A stretch of 64,000 nucleotides of DNA from an uncultured Bermanella sp. Lineage in GTDB: Bacteria > Pseudomonadota > Gammaproteobacteria > Pseudomonadales > Oceanobacteraceae. The notes under the pieces were generated by a model. The model searched no databases, was not told the DNA's origin, and saw only the letters and a program-made list of their open reading frames with translations. The stretch's first letter is position 1. Every line of letters begins with the position of its first letter. The stretch is taken from assembly GCA_913058575.1 (NCBI GenBank), contig CAJXRF010000005.1, positions 52,103 to 116,102 on the forward strand, written 5' to 3'. A program made the position numbers and the translations under genes. This document shows positions 7,858-16,138 of this stretch, piece by piece.

Positions 7858-9498
7858 ATGAATCAAGCCTCAAACGTTAGCATGTCCATTAATTTGGTAC
7901 GAAAGGAATTGGAAATAACTTTGCAAAAAGCGGAGGGGTATTTTTCAATTTACGCCGAAAAGCAAGATCCTTCTCAATTGAAGCTATTTGCTGACGAATT
8001 GAATCTTGCTCGTGGGACTTTTAAGTTGCTCGAGTTAGGGGGGCTTGAGGCGCTTAGTGCAGAAATGTTGTCGCTTATTGGTGACGGTACTGTGAGCTTC
8101 CCTACTAAATTAGAGGCATTAGGTAAAGCACTAATGAGCTTGTCTCATTACATTAGCCTATTGTTAGAGCATGAAAGGGACCGCCCTATACTGCTGATTC
8201 CAGCCATAAACCTTATTCGCAAGGCTGGCGGGCACAAAGTATTTTCCGAATCACATTTCTTTAATGTGAATTTAAGACCAAAACTACCCAGCATAGATAA
8301 GTCTAGCTTAGACATTATTCCTCACCTTCCGAGAATCCGCTTAATGTATCAGCTTGGATTGCTAAGAGTGTTGAGGGATTCGGATGCTCGGGTAGGAATG
8401 AAGCTGATTCAGAGATCGTTAACGCTCTTGGAGCTAGGCTTCAGAGGGGGCGTCCCTTGGCCTTTCTGGTGGAGTTGTAAGGCTGCTGTTTCGGTTATCA
8501 TTAATGAAGAGTACGAGCTTACTCAGGCGCGACGTGTATTATTGGCAAGAATTGATTCAATAATGCGCAGCATGATCAAAGAAGGTTTGATTGTGTTTAC
8601 CGCACAGCCAGCCAATGAGTTACATAAAGATTTACTGCACCTAGTGTCTTTGTCTGTGGATTCAGGCGGCATAGTAGGTGATATAAAGGACAGCTACAGA
8701 ATTAGCCAGAGTGTTCTGGAAAAAGACCTAAAAGTAGAGCGCAATCTCTTGTCAGGACCGGATGTGGGTGCCTATGAAAGTTTGTCTAAAGCGTTTAATG
8801 AAGAAATCGCCCACGTGAAAGAAGCGCTGGATTTAGCTGCTAAAAACAACCTTAGTGAAGAAGGCTTTGGTGCCTTAAGTGAGAAGCTTTCTCGATTAGC
8901 GGATATTTTGCAAGTCATTGATGAAAAGTCATTGGCTAAAAGACTAAAAGAGCAAAATAGTAATGTGATAGCTCTGGCAACCTTGGAAGAAGAAGAGCGT
9001 GTGAACGCTCTGGCCAGAATTGCAGATGACATGCTTCAGGTAGAGTTGGCCAGTTCCCACTTTGGGCGTAGTCAGCCTAAAACTGATGGCGAGAATATCG
9101 TTGTTACCGGTCACTATATAGAAGCAAGAATTATTCTATTTGATGAAATAGAGTCAGGGCTGGCCATGGCTAAGCGAGCCATTGGGTCATTTGTGGAGTC
9201 TGGAGATAAGCTTCACTTGGTGAATATTAGCGCTTCGCTTATTGGTGTACGTGGTGCGCTTATCTTTTTAGGGGAAGTCAGGGCTTCTGCAATTGTTGAT
9301 GCTACGATTAACTATCTAAATGATAAGGTACTTAATTCAGAAGACAGTGTTGATGAGGCTCGTCTAGAAATCTTAGCGGATGCATTGGCCAGTGTGGAGT
9401 ATCATGCTGAAAGATTGTCCCACTCCGATATCGTTAGTGCCGAAATTCTAGATAGGGCAGTTCGCAGTATGTCCCAACTTGGCTACAAGGTGTCTTAA
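7858..9498 (+). CDS. fimL: FimL-like protein (ChpA N-terminal homologue, degenerate Hpt domains)
   Basis: A 546-residue soluble, helical protein. Its start (INLVRKELEITLQKAEGYF ... ARGTFKLLELGGLEALSAEM) matches, as far as I can recall, the N-terminus of the Pseudomonas ChpA histidine kinase, and the length matches FimL (about 560 residues), which is a ChpA N-terminal homologue lacking kinase domains. FimL lies close to dnaQ in P. aeruginosa too. By family knowledge FimL acts at the cell pole with FimV and the Chp system and affects type IV pilus function and cAMP synthesis. No Hpt phospho-acceptor His is evident. The gene is followed by a membrane-protein gene overlapping by one base. No other pilus gene lies nearby. 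Confidence 0.75.
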   Translation: MNQASNVSMSINLVRKELEITLQKAEGYFSIYAEKQDPSQLKLFADELNLARGTFKLLELGGLEALSAEMLSLIGDGTVSFPTKLEALGKALMSLSHYISLLLEHERDRPILLIPAINLIRKAGGHKVFSESHFFNVNLRPKLPSIDKSSLDIIPHLPRIRLMYQLGLLRVLRDSDARVGMKLIQRSLTLLELGFRGGVPWPFWWSCKAAVSVIINEEYELTQARRVLLARIDSIMRSMIKEGLIVFTAQPANELHKDLLHLVSLSVDSGGIVGDIKDSYRISQSVLEKDLKVERNLLSGPDVGAYESLSKAFNEEIAHVKEALDLAAKNNLSEEGFGALSEKLSRLADILQVIDEKSLAKRLKEQNSNVIALATLEEEERVNALARIADDMLQVELASSHFGRSQPKTDGENIVVTGHYIEARIILFDEIESGLAMAKRAIGSFVESGDKLHLVNISASLIGVRGALIFLGEVRASAIVDATINYLNDKVLNSEDSVDEARLEILADALASVEYHAERLSHSDIVSAEILDRAVRSMSQLGYKVS

Positions 9499-10136
9499 TG
9501 GCCATACAAATTTTGGCTTCCAGCCTAATTATTGTTGTTTTGGTGCTGTTGTTGTTGGCTGCTAAAACTCTGTTTTCAGCAGGCTGGTTTGTCAAATGGC
9601 TCAAGGGGATGTTGGGGTTGATGGCACTTTCATCAGCTGTTTTTGGCACTGTTTTCGCGCTTGATTTGTTTAGCTATTCTAATTCAAAAGAAGGTGAAAC
9701 AATTGCGACCCTTAAATTCCACAAATTTGCTCATCAAGATTACGAGGTGGAATTCACGCCTCATAATGGTAATGCAAGATTTTATAAGCTGCGTGGAGAT
9801 TTGTGGCAGTTGGATGTTAGGCTCATTCAAACATTGGCTATGTTTGGTGATGATTTACCTTCTTATAAGATGGAGCGTTTAAGTGGGCGATATTTAACGC
9901 TTGAGGAAGAAAAGGCGCAAGAGCGCTCAGTTTACGGCTTCATAGATAGTCCAATTGTCGACACATGGCCGTGGCTTCATAAGCAGAGCTGGCTGCCAAT
10001 TGTTAAGGCTAGTCAGGGTTCGGCTGCTTATATGCCGATGGTAGATGGTGCAATTTATCAGGTAGCGTTGACGCAACAGGGTTTAAAAGCGTTACCCGTT
10101 AATAATCAGGCCAAGGTGTCAGCTGAATCTTGGTAG
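9498..10136 (+). CDS. Uncharacterised membrane protein co-transcribed with fimL
   Basis: I do not recognise a named family. The 212-residue protein has two N-terminal membrane segments (about residues 5-27 and 36-57: a run of V/L, then LMALSSAVFGTVFALDLF), then a soluble domain of roughly 150 residues with many aromatic residues (FHKFAHQDYEVEFTPHNG; DTWPWLHKQSWLP). Similar proteins are sometimes annotated loosely as cation/multidrug efflux proteins, but nothing here shows a transporter. Its ATG overlaps the fimL stop (TAATG), so the two are probably one operon and the products may act together at the inner membrane. The soluble part most likely faces the periplasm. Confidence 0.7.
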   Translation: MAIQILASSLIIVVLVLLLLAAKTLFSAGWFVKWLKGMLGLMALSSAVFGTVFALDLFSYSNSKEGETIATLKFHKFAHQDYEVEFTPHNGNARFYKLRGDLWQLDVRLIQTLAMFGDDLPSYKMERLSGRYLTLEEEKAQERSVYGFIDSPIVDTWPWLHKQSWLPIVKASQGSAAYMPMVDGAIYQVALTQQGLKALPVNNQAKVSAESW

Positions 10137-10178
10137 GCTAATTTTAGAGCCAGTTGATGTTAATCAGGGGCAAATCGT

Positions 10179-10221
10179 AAGCAATAAAAAAGGGAGCTAA
10201 TAGCTCCCTTTTTTATTGCTT
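10179..10221. terminator. Bidirectional intrinsic terminator
   Basis: A perfect 21-bp inverted repeat around a single central base: A-rich outer arms and a GGGAGCTA/TAGCTCCC core flanked by six A on one side and six T on the other. It lies between the convergent genes ending at 10136 (plus) and 10230 (minus), so it can stop transcription in both directions. Confidence 0.93.
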
Positions 10222-10229
10222 ATTACTAA

Positions 10230-10544
10230 TTACTGAGGGAAAAGTTCACCCAGTTTAGTCGCTAGCATCATGTCGCCTTCAGCACGTAGCTGGCCGGCCA
10301 TGAACGCTTGCATGCCGTCAGTTTCGCCAGTCATGATTCCAACTAGAGTTTCGCTGTTCATGATTAGAGTTACAGATGGGTCATCGTGAGAACCGTTGTC
10401 AATTTTGAAATCGCCGTCGTTGATTTCTAGGAAAAAATCATCGCCGTCTTCGATGCTGAATTGGAAAACGTTTTCCATTCCTGCAGCTGCATCAGCGTTA
10501 AACGCGCCTTTCATTTTTTCGATGATGTCAGAAACTGAAGTCAT
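10230..10544 (-). CDS. SCP2 sterol-binding domain protein
   Basis: The 104-residue protein is a single SCP2 (sterol carrier protein 2) fold: FQFSIEDGDDFFLEINDGDFKIDNGSHDDPSVTLIMNSETLVGIMTGETDGMQAFMAGQLRAEGDMMLATKLGELF contains the usual hydrophobic tunnel strands and the typical MQAFMAGQLRAEGDM ending. Such small proteins bind acyl chains or acyl-CoA. Promoter side faces sohB; a PsrA-like palindrome lies 126 bp upstream of its ATG, which fits a role in fatty acid metabolism. The in vivo ligand is unknown. Confidence 0.9.
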   Translation of the reverse strand: MTSVSDIIEKMKGAFNADAAAGMENVFQFSIEDGDDFFLEINDGDFKIDNGSHDDPSVTLIMNSETLVGIMTGETDGMQAFMAGQLRAEGDMMLATKLGELFPQ

Positions 10545-10669
10545 ATCGCTGTCCTTCTTACTAAGAGTTAGTGGGCTTTAAAATCAAGTACAAAAAACGT
10601 ACAAGCCGTTAATCTGGTAAAACCAGAGTCAGCAGATTAGGGGAGCATTCTTGAGGTGTCAATAGAAAA

Positions 10670-10685
10670 TCAAACGATTGTTTGA
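10670..10685. promoter_or_regulatory. PsrA-like palindrome TCAAAC-GATT-GTTTGA
   Basis: Perfect 6-bp inverted repeat with a 4-nt spacer in the 247-bp divergent region between the SCP2 gene and sohB. It fits the CAAAC-N(2-4)-GTTTG pattern known for the fatty-acid-sensing TetR regulator PsrA of Pseudomonas, and shares its core with the palindrome between the ETF genes at 43635. Binding is inferred. A second small inverted repeat (TCTGGT-AAA-ACCAGA) lies at 10613-10627 in the same region. Confidence 0.5.
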
Positions 10686-10791
10686 AATTGTCCTGTATGG
10701 TAGGAAAATAGGCCTGTTAAGTGCGATATATACTAGGTTATCACGCTTAAGAGGTTGTACACTACGCTCAACTTAATCAAGAGGAATTGAC

Positions 10792-11805
10792 GTGGAATTT
10801 TTATCTGAATACGGACTTTTTTTAGCCAAAGCAGTGACATTTTTAGTGGTAGTAGTTTTGATCGTTGGGGTAGTGGCCAGTGCTGGTCAAAAATCAAACC
10901 CTAGTAAAATTAAAGTTACCCATCTCAATAAAAAGTACGATTTATTGAAGAAGCATCTTCAGGAAGCGGTGCTGGATAAGAAAGAGCTTAAAAAACTGGC
11001 CAAAGCAGAAAAAAAATCCCTAAAAGAAGTGGAAAAGGACACTCCCAAAGAAAAAGTTTATGTCCTGAATTTTAATGGAGACATTAAAGCTTCCCAAAGC
11101 GAGCAAATGAAGGATGAGATAACCGCTTTGCTTAGCCTTGGTGAGGGAATTGATGAAGTGGTGGTAAATGTCGAGAGTGGCGGTGGCATGGTGCATCAGT
11201 ATGGGTTTGCAGCCTCACAATTAGAGCGTATTAAACAGGCCGGAATGCCACTAACAGTATGCGTTGACAAAGTAGCCGCCAGCGGTGGTTACATGATGGC
11301 GGTTGTGGCTGATAAAATTGTGGCCGCGCCCTTTGCCATTTTGGGATCTATAGGTGTAATTGCCCAGCTTCCAAATTTTAATAAATTGTTAAAGAAAAAT
11401 GACATTGATTTTGAAGTGCATACAGCTGGCGAATACAAAAGAACCCTAACGGTTTTTGGTGAAAATACAGATAAGGCCCGTGAAAAATTTCGCGAAGATT
11501 TGGCAGATGTGCATGTCATGTTTAAAGAGTTTGTAGGGGATAGGCGTCCTAGCGTTAATGTAGAAAAAGTAGCGAATGGGGATGTTTGGTACGGTCAAAA
11601 AGCCCTAGAAGTAAATTTGGTGGACGAATTAAAAACCAGTGATGAATACCTTCAGTTACGATGCAATTCTGCCGATGTTTACGTCATCAGCAGTGAAAAG
11701 AAAAAAAATGTGTTTGAAAAATTGGGGTTGGCTGCCCAATCTGGCATTAGTAAGGGCATTGAAAGCGCCGTTCAGAACATGAGTTTCCAAAAGTGGTTTG
11801 TATAG
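10792..11805 (+). CDS. sohB: Inner-membrane serine peptidase SohB (S49 family)
   Basis: The 337-residue protein has an N-terminal membrane segment (residues 8-29), a charged Lys/Glu-rich linker, then an S49 protease domain. The nucleophile Ser is in AASGGYMMA and the general-base Lys lies in the later NFNKLLKKNDIDFEVHTAGEYKRTL region; the GSIGVI strand between them is also typical. Family length in E. coli is 349. SohB is related to signal peptide peptidase SppA and probably degrades membrane-embedded or periplasmic peptides. GTG start with GAGG seven bases upstream. acuI-like gene follows immediately, so the two likely share a transcript. Confidence 0.93.
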   Translation: MEFLSEYGLFLAKAVTFLVVVVLIVGVVASAGQKSNPSKIKVTHLNKKYDLLKKHLQEAVLDKKELKKLAKAEKKSLKEVEKDTPKEKVYVLNFNGDIKASQSEQMKDEITALLSLGEGIDEVVVNVESGGGMVHQYGFAASQLERIKQAGMPLTVCVDKVAASGGYMMAVVADKIVAAPFAILGSIGVIAQLPNFNKLLKKNDIDFEVHTAGEYKRTLTVFGENTDKAREKFREDLADVHVMFKEFVGDRRPSVNVEKVANGDVWYGQKALEVNLVDELKTSDEYLQLRCNSADVYVISSEKKKNVFEKLGLAAQSGISKGIESAVQNMSFQKWFV

Positions 11806-11814
11806 GTGGCTAGC

Positions 11815-12807
11815 ATGGAATATCGCGCATTTGTTGTGAGTGAGCTGAACGATGGCGCCTTTAGTGGTGAGTTGAAAACGCTAAATCAGGAAAACCTGCC
11901 AGCAGGGGAAGTGACTATTAAGGTTGCTTACTCATCATTAAATTATAAAGATGCATTATCGTTCAGTGGTAATAAAGGGGTGACTCGCAACTTCCCCCAT
12001 ACTCCTGGGATTGATGCTGTGGGCGAGGTTATCCATTGTGAAGATGCTTCGTTTGTTGTGGGAGATAAGGTTTTAGTTATTGGGTATGACTTAGGCATGA
12101 ATACCCCTGGTGGTTTTGGCGAGATTATTCGCGTCCCGCAAAAATGGGTAATGAAGCTTCCAGCTGACATGTCAGAGAAGCACAGTATGGCTTGGGGGAC
12201 AGCAGGTTTTACTGCGGCCTTATGCATCAATAAGCTTATTCATAATGGCTTGCTGGCTGAGTCTGGGCCTGTCTTGGTTTCTGGAGCCAGTGGTGGTGTG
12301 GGCAGTATTGCTATCATGCTGTTAAGTAAATTAGGGTTTGAGGTTCATGCATTAACCAGAAAGGCAGATCAGGCTGAGTTTTTTAAGGATCTTGGTGCAA
12401 ATAAAGTGGTGGCACTGGATGAATTTTTAGATCAAGGAAAACGCCCCTTATTAAAACCTGTTTACAGTGCTGCAGTAGATGTCGCAGGAGGGGAGGTTTT
12501 AGCGACCATGTTGAAAGCCATCCAATATGGAGGATCCATAGCGTGCTGTGGGTTGGTTGACTCAACCTCCTTAAACACCACTGTTTTGCCATTTATACTA
12601 CGCGGTGTGAACTTGTTGGGTGTGGACTCTGTAGAGCTTCCGCTGGCCGATAAGCAGGAAGTGTGGGGAAAAATGGCCAGTAGCTGGTCGCTCCCTGGAC
12701 TGCTAGCACAATGTCAGGTGATTAAGCCTGAGCAGTTATCTGATTCCCTAAAGACAATTTTGGATGGAAAAGTAAAAGGGCGCTTTATATTGGAGCAAAA
12801 CAAATAA
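11815..12807 (+). CDS. acuI: Acrylyl-CoA reductase / YhdH-type quinone oxidoreductase
   Basis: This 330-residue protein belongs to the YhdH/AcuI branch of the medium-chain dehydrogenase family. NYKDAL and PGIDAVGEV near the N-terminus and the NADPH-binding SGASGGVGSIA motif near residue 155 support this. No structural-zinc Cys cluster is present, as expected. AcuI reduces acrylyl-CoA to propionyl-CoA with NADPH, a step relevant to DMSP breakdown in marine bacteria; YhdH in E. coli does the same. The ORF opens at a GTG abutting the sohB stop, but the ATG at 11815 has a better ribosome site (AGGTGG, five bases away), so I use it. Confidence 0.86.
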   Translation: MEYRAFVVSELNDGAFSGELKTLNQENLPAGEVTIKVAYSSLNYKDALSFSGNKGVTRNFPHTPGIDAVGEVIHCEDASFVVGDKVLVIGYDLGMNTPGGFGEIIRVPQKWVMKLPADMSEKHSMAWGTAGFTAALCINKLIHNGLLAESGPVLVSGASGGVGSIAIMLLSKLGFEVHALTRKADQAEFFKDLGANKVVALDEFLDQGKRPLLKPVYSAAVDVAGGEVLATMLKAIQYGGSIACCGLVDSTSLNTTVLPFILRGVNLLGVDSVELPLADKQEVWGKMASSWSLPGLLAQCQVIKPEQLSDSLKTILDGKVKGRFILEQNK

Positions 12808-12838
12808 CCCGAACTCTTTTTTCATTGATTCCCTATAC

Positions 12839-14005
12839 TCAATCTCGCCTTAGTTTATCTGAAGGTGAGATGGGGGTGGGGTATTTAAATATGACAATAT
12901 AAGTGGAAAATACAAATGTCAGCACTGCTGTAGCCTGAATGACATGGGCGGCCTGCTCACCAATAAGGCTTGAAGCTAAAGCCAAATAGGCGATCAGTAA
13001 TGAAAATTCACTGATCTGTCCAAGCCTAAACCCTAAGTCCCAAGCCAAACCGCTCTTTTCTGATTGTTGGGCCAGAAGCACTTTAAATGTAACCGGTTTT
13101 ATAACGATTACTAAGGCGCTTAGGATAAGTGCATAGAGCCAAATATCGGCTAAAATATGAATTTTAAAGCCTGCCCCTAGCGTAAAGAAAAATAACACTA
13201 AGAAGAAATCCCTGATGGGTTTTAATTTGTCGGTCATAAACTGTGCAACAGGGTGAGTGGCCAGCGTTATGCCTGCAATGAAAGCCCCCATTTCTTTTGA
13301 GAGCCCCATAAATTCTGCCAGTTCAGCAAGACCAAGGCACCAACCAATGGCCATTAAGAAAAGGTACTCATGGAACAAATCAAACTTCTCAAGCAGTGGA
13401 ATAATTATCCACTTCACCATCCCATAGGAAAATAGTATAAGAGAGGGCAGGGCAATAGCTGCCAGAAGCATGGCTTGGTTGCCATCACTTTCACTGGATG
13501 CGCTGCCAAGTACAAGTAGTACCACTATCGCGAGCATGTCTTGCAGTAGCAGAAGGCCTATCATGAGTTCGCCCATGTGCTTGTGATGGAGCACGGTGGT
13601 GGGAAGCAGTTTAATGCCAATAATGGTACTGGAGAACATTAATGCGGCCCCCATCACCAAATTTTCAGTGGTATTAAAGCCAAACGCTAAACCTGCGCAG
13701 AACCCTACTAAAAAGAAGGTGGCCGAGCTAATAATGGCTACCCAGCTGGCTTTCCTAAGTACGTGAATCAAGCTACTGGGTTGCATATCTAGACCCAACA
13801 AAAACAATAGAAATACAATGCCGATATGGGATATTTCACTGAGTAATTTAGGATCGCTGACCCATTGCATACCTGAAGGGCCTGAAATTACCCCTAGGGC
13901 CACATAAGCGATGATAATGGGTTGTCGCGTGTAGAGCGAAAAGGTAGCTAAAACCGCAGCGCCGGTGAATATAATAAAAAAAGAAAAGAAAAGGCTGTGG
14001 TCCAT
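12839..14005 (-). CDS. CPA2-family cation:proton antiporter (KefB-type membrane domain only)
   Basis: A 388-residue integral membrane protein with about twelve hydrophobic segments. The motifs LLFLLGLDMQPSSL, ALMFSSTIIGIKLL and GLLLLQDMLAIVVL match the Na+/H+ exchanger domain of KefB/KefC/YbaL-type antiporters, and the QDM Asp is the usual ion-coupling residue. The C-terminal TrkA-N (RCK) regulatory domain found in KefB/C is missing; the protein ends shortly after the last membrane span. It likely exchanges K+ or Na+ for H+ across the inner membrane. Convergent with acuI, with a 31-bp gap and no clear terminator. Confidence 0.85.
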   Translation of the reverse strand: MDHSLFFSFFIIFTGAAVLATFSLYTRQPIIIAYVALGVISGPSGMQWVSDPKLLSEISHIGIVFLLFLLGLDMQPSSLIHVLRKASWVAIISSATFFLVGFCAGLAFGFNTTENLVMGAALMFSSTIIGIKLLPTTVLHHKHMGELMIGLLLLQDMLAIVVLLVLGSASSESDGNQAMLLAAIALPSLILFSYGMVKWIIIPLLEKFDLFHEYLFLMAIGWCLGLAELAEFMGLSKEMGAFIAGITLATHPVAQFMTDKLKPIRDFFLVLFFFTLGAGFKIHILADIWLYALILSALVIVIKPVTFKVLLAQQSEKSGLAWDLGFRLGQISEFSLLIAYLALASSLIGEQAAHVIQATAVLTFVFSTYIVIFKYPTPISPSDKLRRD

Positions 14006-14110
14006 TTAGGTCTCCCAAATCGAAAAACCAGACTGATGCATTTTTGCTTGATAGTAAAGGGGAGGCTTACAGATGTGAAAAAGATCGTTTTCATGATGGA
14101 GGTGGGGGAG

Positions 14111-14133
14111 AGCCCTTAATTTAATTAAGGGCT
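14111..14133. other. Hairpin after the DEAD-box helicase gene
   Basis: AGCCCTTAAT-TTA-ATTAAGGGCT is a perfect 10-bp inverted repeat immediately after the helicase stop codon. The helicase transcript continues into CTCCCCC after it, not a U-run, so it is at best a weak or protein-dependent terminator, or a 3'-end stabilising hairpin. Confidence 0.5.
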
Positions 14134-14139
14134 GGGTGT

Positions 14140-15474
14140 TTACTGTTTCTTGGGTTTGAATGGAGCGCTACCATCTCCAAAGCGAGGGGTGGAGGGGCCT
14201 CTCGGTTTGCTTGAGGCTGCTTTTGGTTTATTGCTTTTTTTGGCGGCAGGCTTTTTAGCGCTTCCTTTGCTTGGGTCTTTTTTCTTTTTACCTACGGGTT
14301 TACCGTTAGATTTTAATTTCTTAGGGCCTTTATATTTACCTATTAAGGCTTTGATTTTTCTCACTTCAAGCTCTGTTTGTAAATAGCGCTCAATGGTGGA
14401 CTTTAAGTTCCACTCAAAATGATTAATCAATGAAACCGCAATGCCTTGCTCTCCCGCTCGGCCAGTTCGGCCAATGCGGTGAACATAATCATCAGCGCTT
14501 CTTGGTAGGTCGTAATTAATAACCAGGTCTATGTTTTTTACATCTAGGCCTCTAGACGCCACATCTGTGGCTACCAGTACACTGATGTGGCCCTGTTGCA
14601 TGCGGCTCATGATGTGATTTCTTTCATCTTGTGTCATGTCACCATGAAGAACGCCTACTTTGTGTTTATGAAAGCGTAAGAAGTGATAGATCTCATCGGT
14701 TTTAATCTTTGTGTTGCAAAATATTATGCACTGTCGGTAAGTCTCGTTAGCCAGCATCCAGGTCATGAGACGATCTTTATGTTGGTCGTCATCTGCTAGG
14801 ATCATTTGCTGGGTAATGCTGGCGTGCTTGTCTTTTATTTCATCAACCGAGATGACGACAGGTTCGTTAAGCACTTGTTTTATAATGTGCCTAATGCCTT
14901 TTTGATTCATTGTGGCTGAAAACAATAAAGTTTGGTGTTGTTTCTTACAGGCGTCGGCAATCCCGGTTACATCTTCGGCAAACCCCATGTCTAGCATTCG
15001 ATCGGCTTCATCTAGTATCAATACCTCAACATCCTCCATAAGGGTGGGCTTTCTACCTAGGTGATCAATCAGTCTTCCTGGAGTACTAATAATAATTTCT
15101 GGGTTTTTCCTGAATGTGGCTGCTTGAAACTTGAATGATTCACCACCGGTAATGAGGCCGGTTTGAATGCCAGTGAACTTGGCTAAAGCCTCACACTGTT
15201 TAAATAACTGTCTAGCGAGCTCTCTTGTTGGGGCAAGTACTAATGCTCGTGTACCGCTATTGGGCTGAGGGTTATTCATAAGATTGTGTAAGGTTGGCAA
15301 TATAAATGCCGCTGTTTTACCTGAACCCGTTTGAGCACATGCCATGATATCGTTGCCGGCCAGCGCTACAGGAATTGCCTGAGTTTGAACGGGTGTTGGA
15401 GTGGTAAACTCTAAAGCTTTAAGAGCTTTTTCTAGCAGGGGATTAAGATTAAATTCGGTAAACAAGCCTAGCAC
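14140..15474 (-). CDS. DEAD-box ATP-dependent RNA helicase (RhlE/SrmB type)
   Basis: All helicase motifs are present in order: Q motif (F..TPTPVQ), motif I AQTGSGKT, Ia PTRELA, Ib TPGRL, II DEAD, III SAT, V ATDVASRGLD, VI HRIGRTGR. The core covers about residues 1-360; the last 80 residues are a Lys/Pro/Ser-rich basic tail (KPVGKKKKDPSKGSAKKPA) that probably binds RNA nonspecifically. It would unwind structured RNA during ribosome assembly, decay or cold growth. The ORF opens with GTG at 15474; a TTG at 15465 (giving MFTEFNLNP, with AGGTG upstream) is an equally good start. Assignment to RhlE, SrmB or another subgroup needs a tree. Confidence 0.93.
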   Translation of the reverse strand: MLGLFTEFNLNPLLEKALKALEFTTPTPVQTQAIPVALAGNDIMACAQTGSGKTAAFILPTLHNLMNNPQPNSGTRALVLAPTRELARQLFKQCEALAKFTGIQTGLITGGESFKFQAATFRKNPEIIISTPGRLIDHLGRKPTLMEDVEVLILDEADRMLDMGFAEDVTGIADACKKQHQTLLFSATMNQKGIRHIIKQVLNEPVVISVDEIKDKHASITQQMILADDDQHKDRLMTWMLANETYRQCIIFCNTKIKTDEIYHFLRFHKHKVGVLHGDMTQDERNHIMSRMQQGHISVLVATDVASRGLDVKNIDLVINYDLPRSADDYVHRIGRTGRAGEQGIAVSLINHFEWNLKSTIERYLQTELEVRKIKALIGKYKGPKKLKSNGKPVGKKKKDPSKGSAKKPAAKKSNKPKAASSKPRGPSTPRFGDGSAPFKPKKQ

Positions 15475-15610
15475 CTAATGTGTGATTTGGGCGCATATTA
15501 GCAGAAAGCGCGCGCAGGAGAGAGGTGTTTTGCTAATACTCTTGAATGGTAGCGAATAACTGTCCAAATGACATGGGGTGGGTGGCAAAAGTGCTTTGCA
15601 GGGAAGATTT

Positions 15611-15643
15611 GAGCTATGCAAGTGCAGGGCACTTACATAGCTC
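15611..15643 (-). terminator. Probable terminator after cysI-DUF934
   Basis: A strong stem, GAGCTATG paired with CATAGCTC and, after one mismatch, AAGTGC paired with GCACTT, closing a 3-nt loop. It lies 7 bp after the DUF934 stop. On the minus strand it is followed by AAATCTTCCC, so the U-run is poor; termination is likely but may be partial. Confidence 0.55.
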
Positions 15644-15649
15644 AGTGCT

Positions 15650-16138
15650 CTAATCGGCTTTTCGGCGAAAAAGAGGGGTCGGCTGATCAAAAGCCAGCTG
15701 GTATGGGTCAGAAAAAGTCGCAAGATATTCAAGGGCCTTTTCTGCTGATAGTCCATCTTTTAATAAGAAAGAATCAAAACCACAGCGTTTCATGAAATAG
15801 ATTTGGTCAATTAAAACGTCTCCAATCGCTCTTAGCTCGCCCTTAAATTCACTGCGCTCTTTCACTAGGCGGGCTAGGCTGTAGCCTCGACCATTGGCGA
15901 AAGCGGGGAAGTTAATGGCTACTAATGGAAGGCTTTTGATTTCTTGAATAAATAATTCAGGCTCAGCGTCGCTGTCTAGCCAAATGCCAATGTCTTCACG
16001 ATTAGATAGGCTTTCTTTGTTCTCAAGCCAAAAGCTGCCAGGAATAATCACATTTCCAGCGGGCACAGTTGATTCAATGGACTCAACAAATGACCAGTTA
16101 TCTTCAAGGGTGCAGGTATGATTAATTAGCTTTTGCAT
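15650..16138 (-). CDS. DUF934 protein linked to sulfite reductase
   Basis: A 162-residue DUF934 protein. The family occurs next to ferredoxin-type sulfite reductase genes in Pseudomonas and relatives and is thought to aid sulfite reduction; the mechanism is unknown. Typical stretches seen are NFPAFANGRGYSLARLVKER and ELRAIGDVLIDQIYFMKRCGFDSF. Its first 17 bp overlap the 3' end of cysI, indicating coupling. The ORF begins at a GTG (16144), but the ATG at 16138 has AAGGAG seven bases upstream and is preferred. Confidence 0.88.
   Translation of the reverse strand: MQKLINHTCTLEDNWSFVESIESTVPAGNVIIPGSFWLENKESLSNREDIGIWLDSDAEPELFIQEIKSLPLVAINFPAFANGRGYSLARLVKERSEFKGELRAIGDVLIDQIYFMKRCGFDSFLLKDGLSAEKALEYLATFSDPYQLAFDQPTPLFRRKAD

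Noticed and set aside
15475-15756. 93-residue minus-strand ORF before the helicase
   Set aside because: It overlaps the DUF934 gene in another frame and the terminator hairpin; composition is not protein-like.
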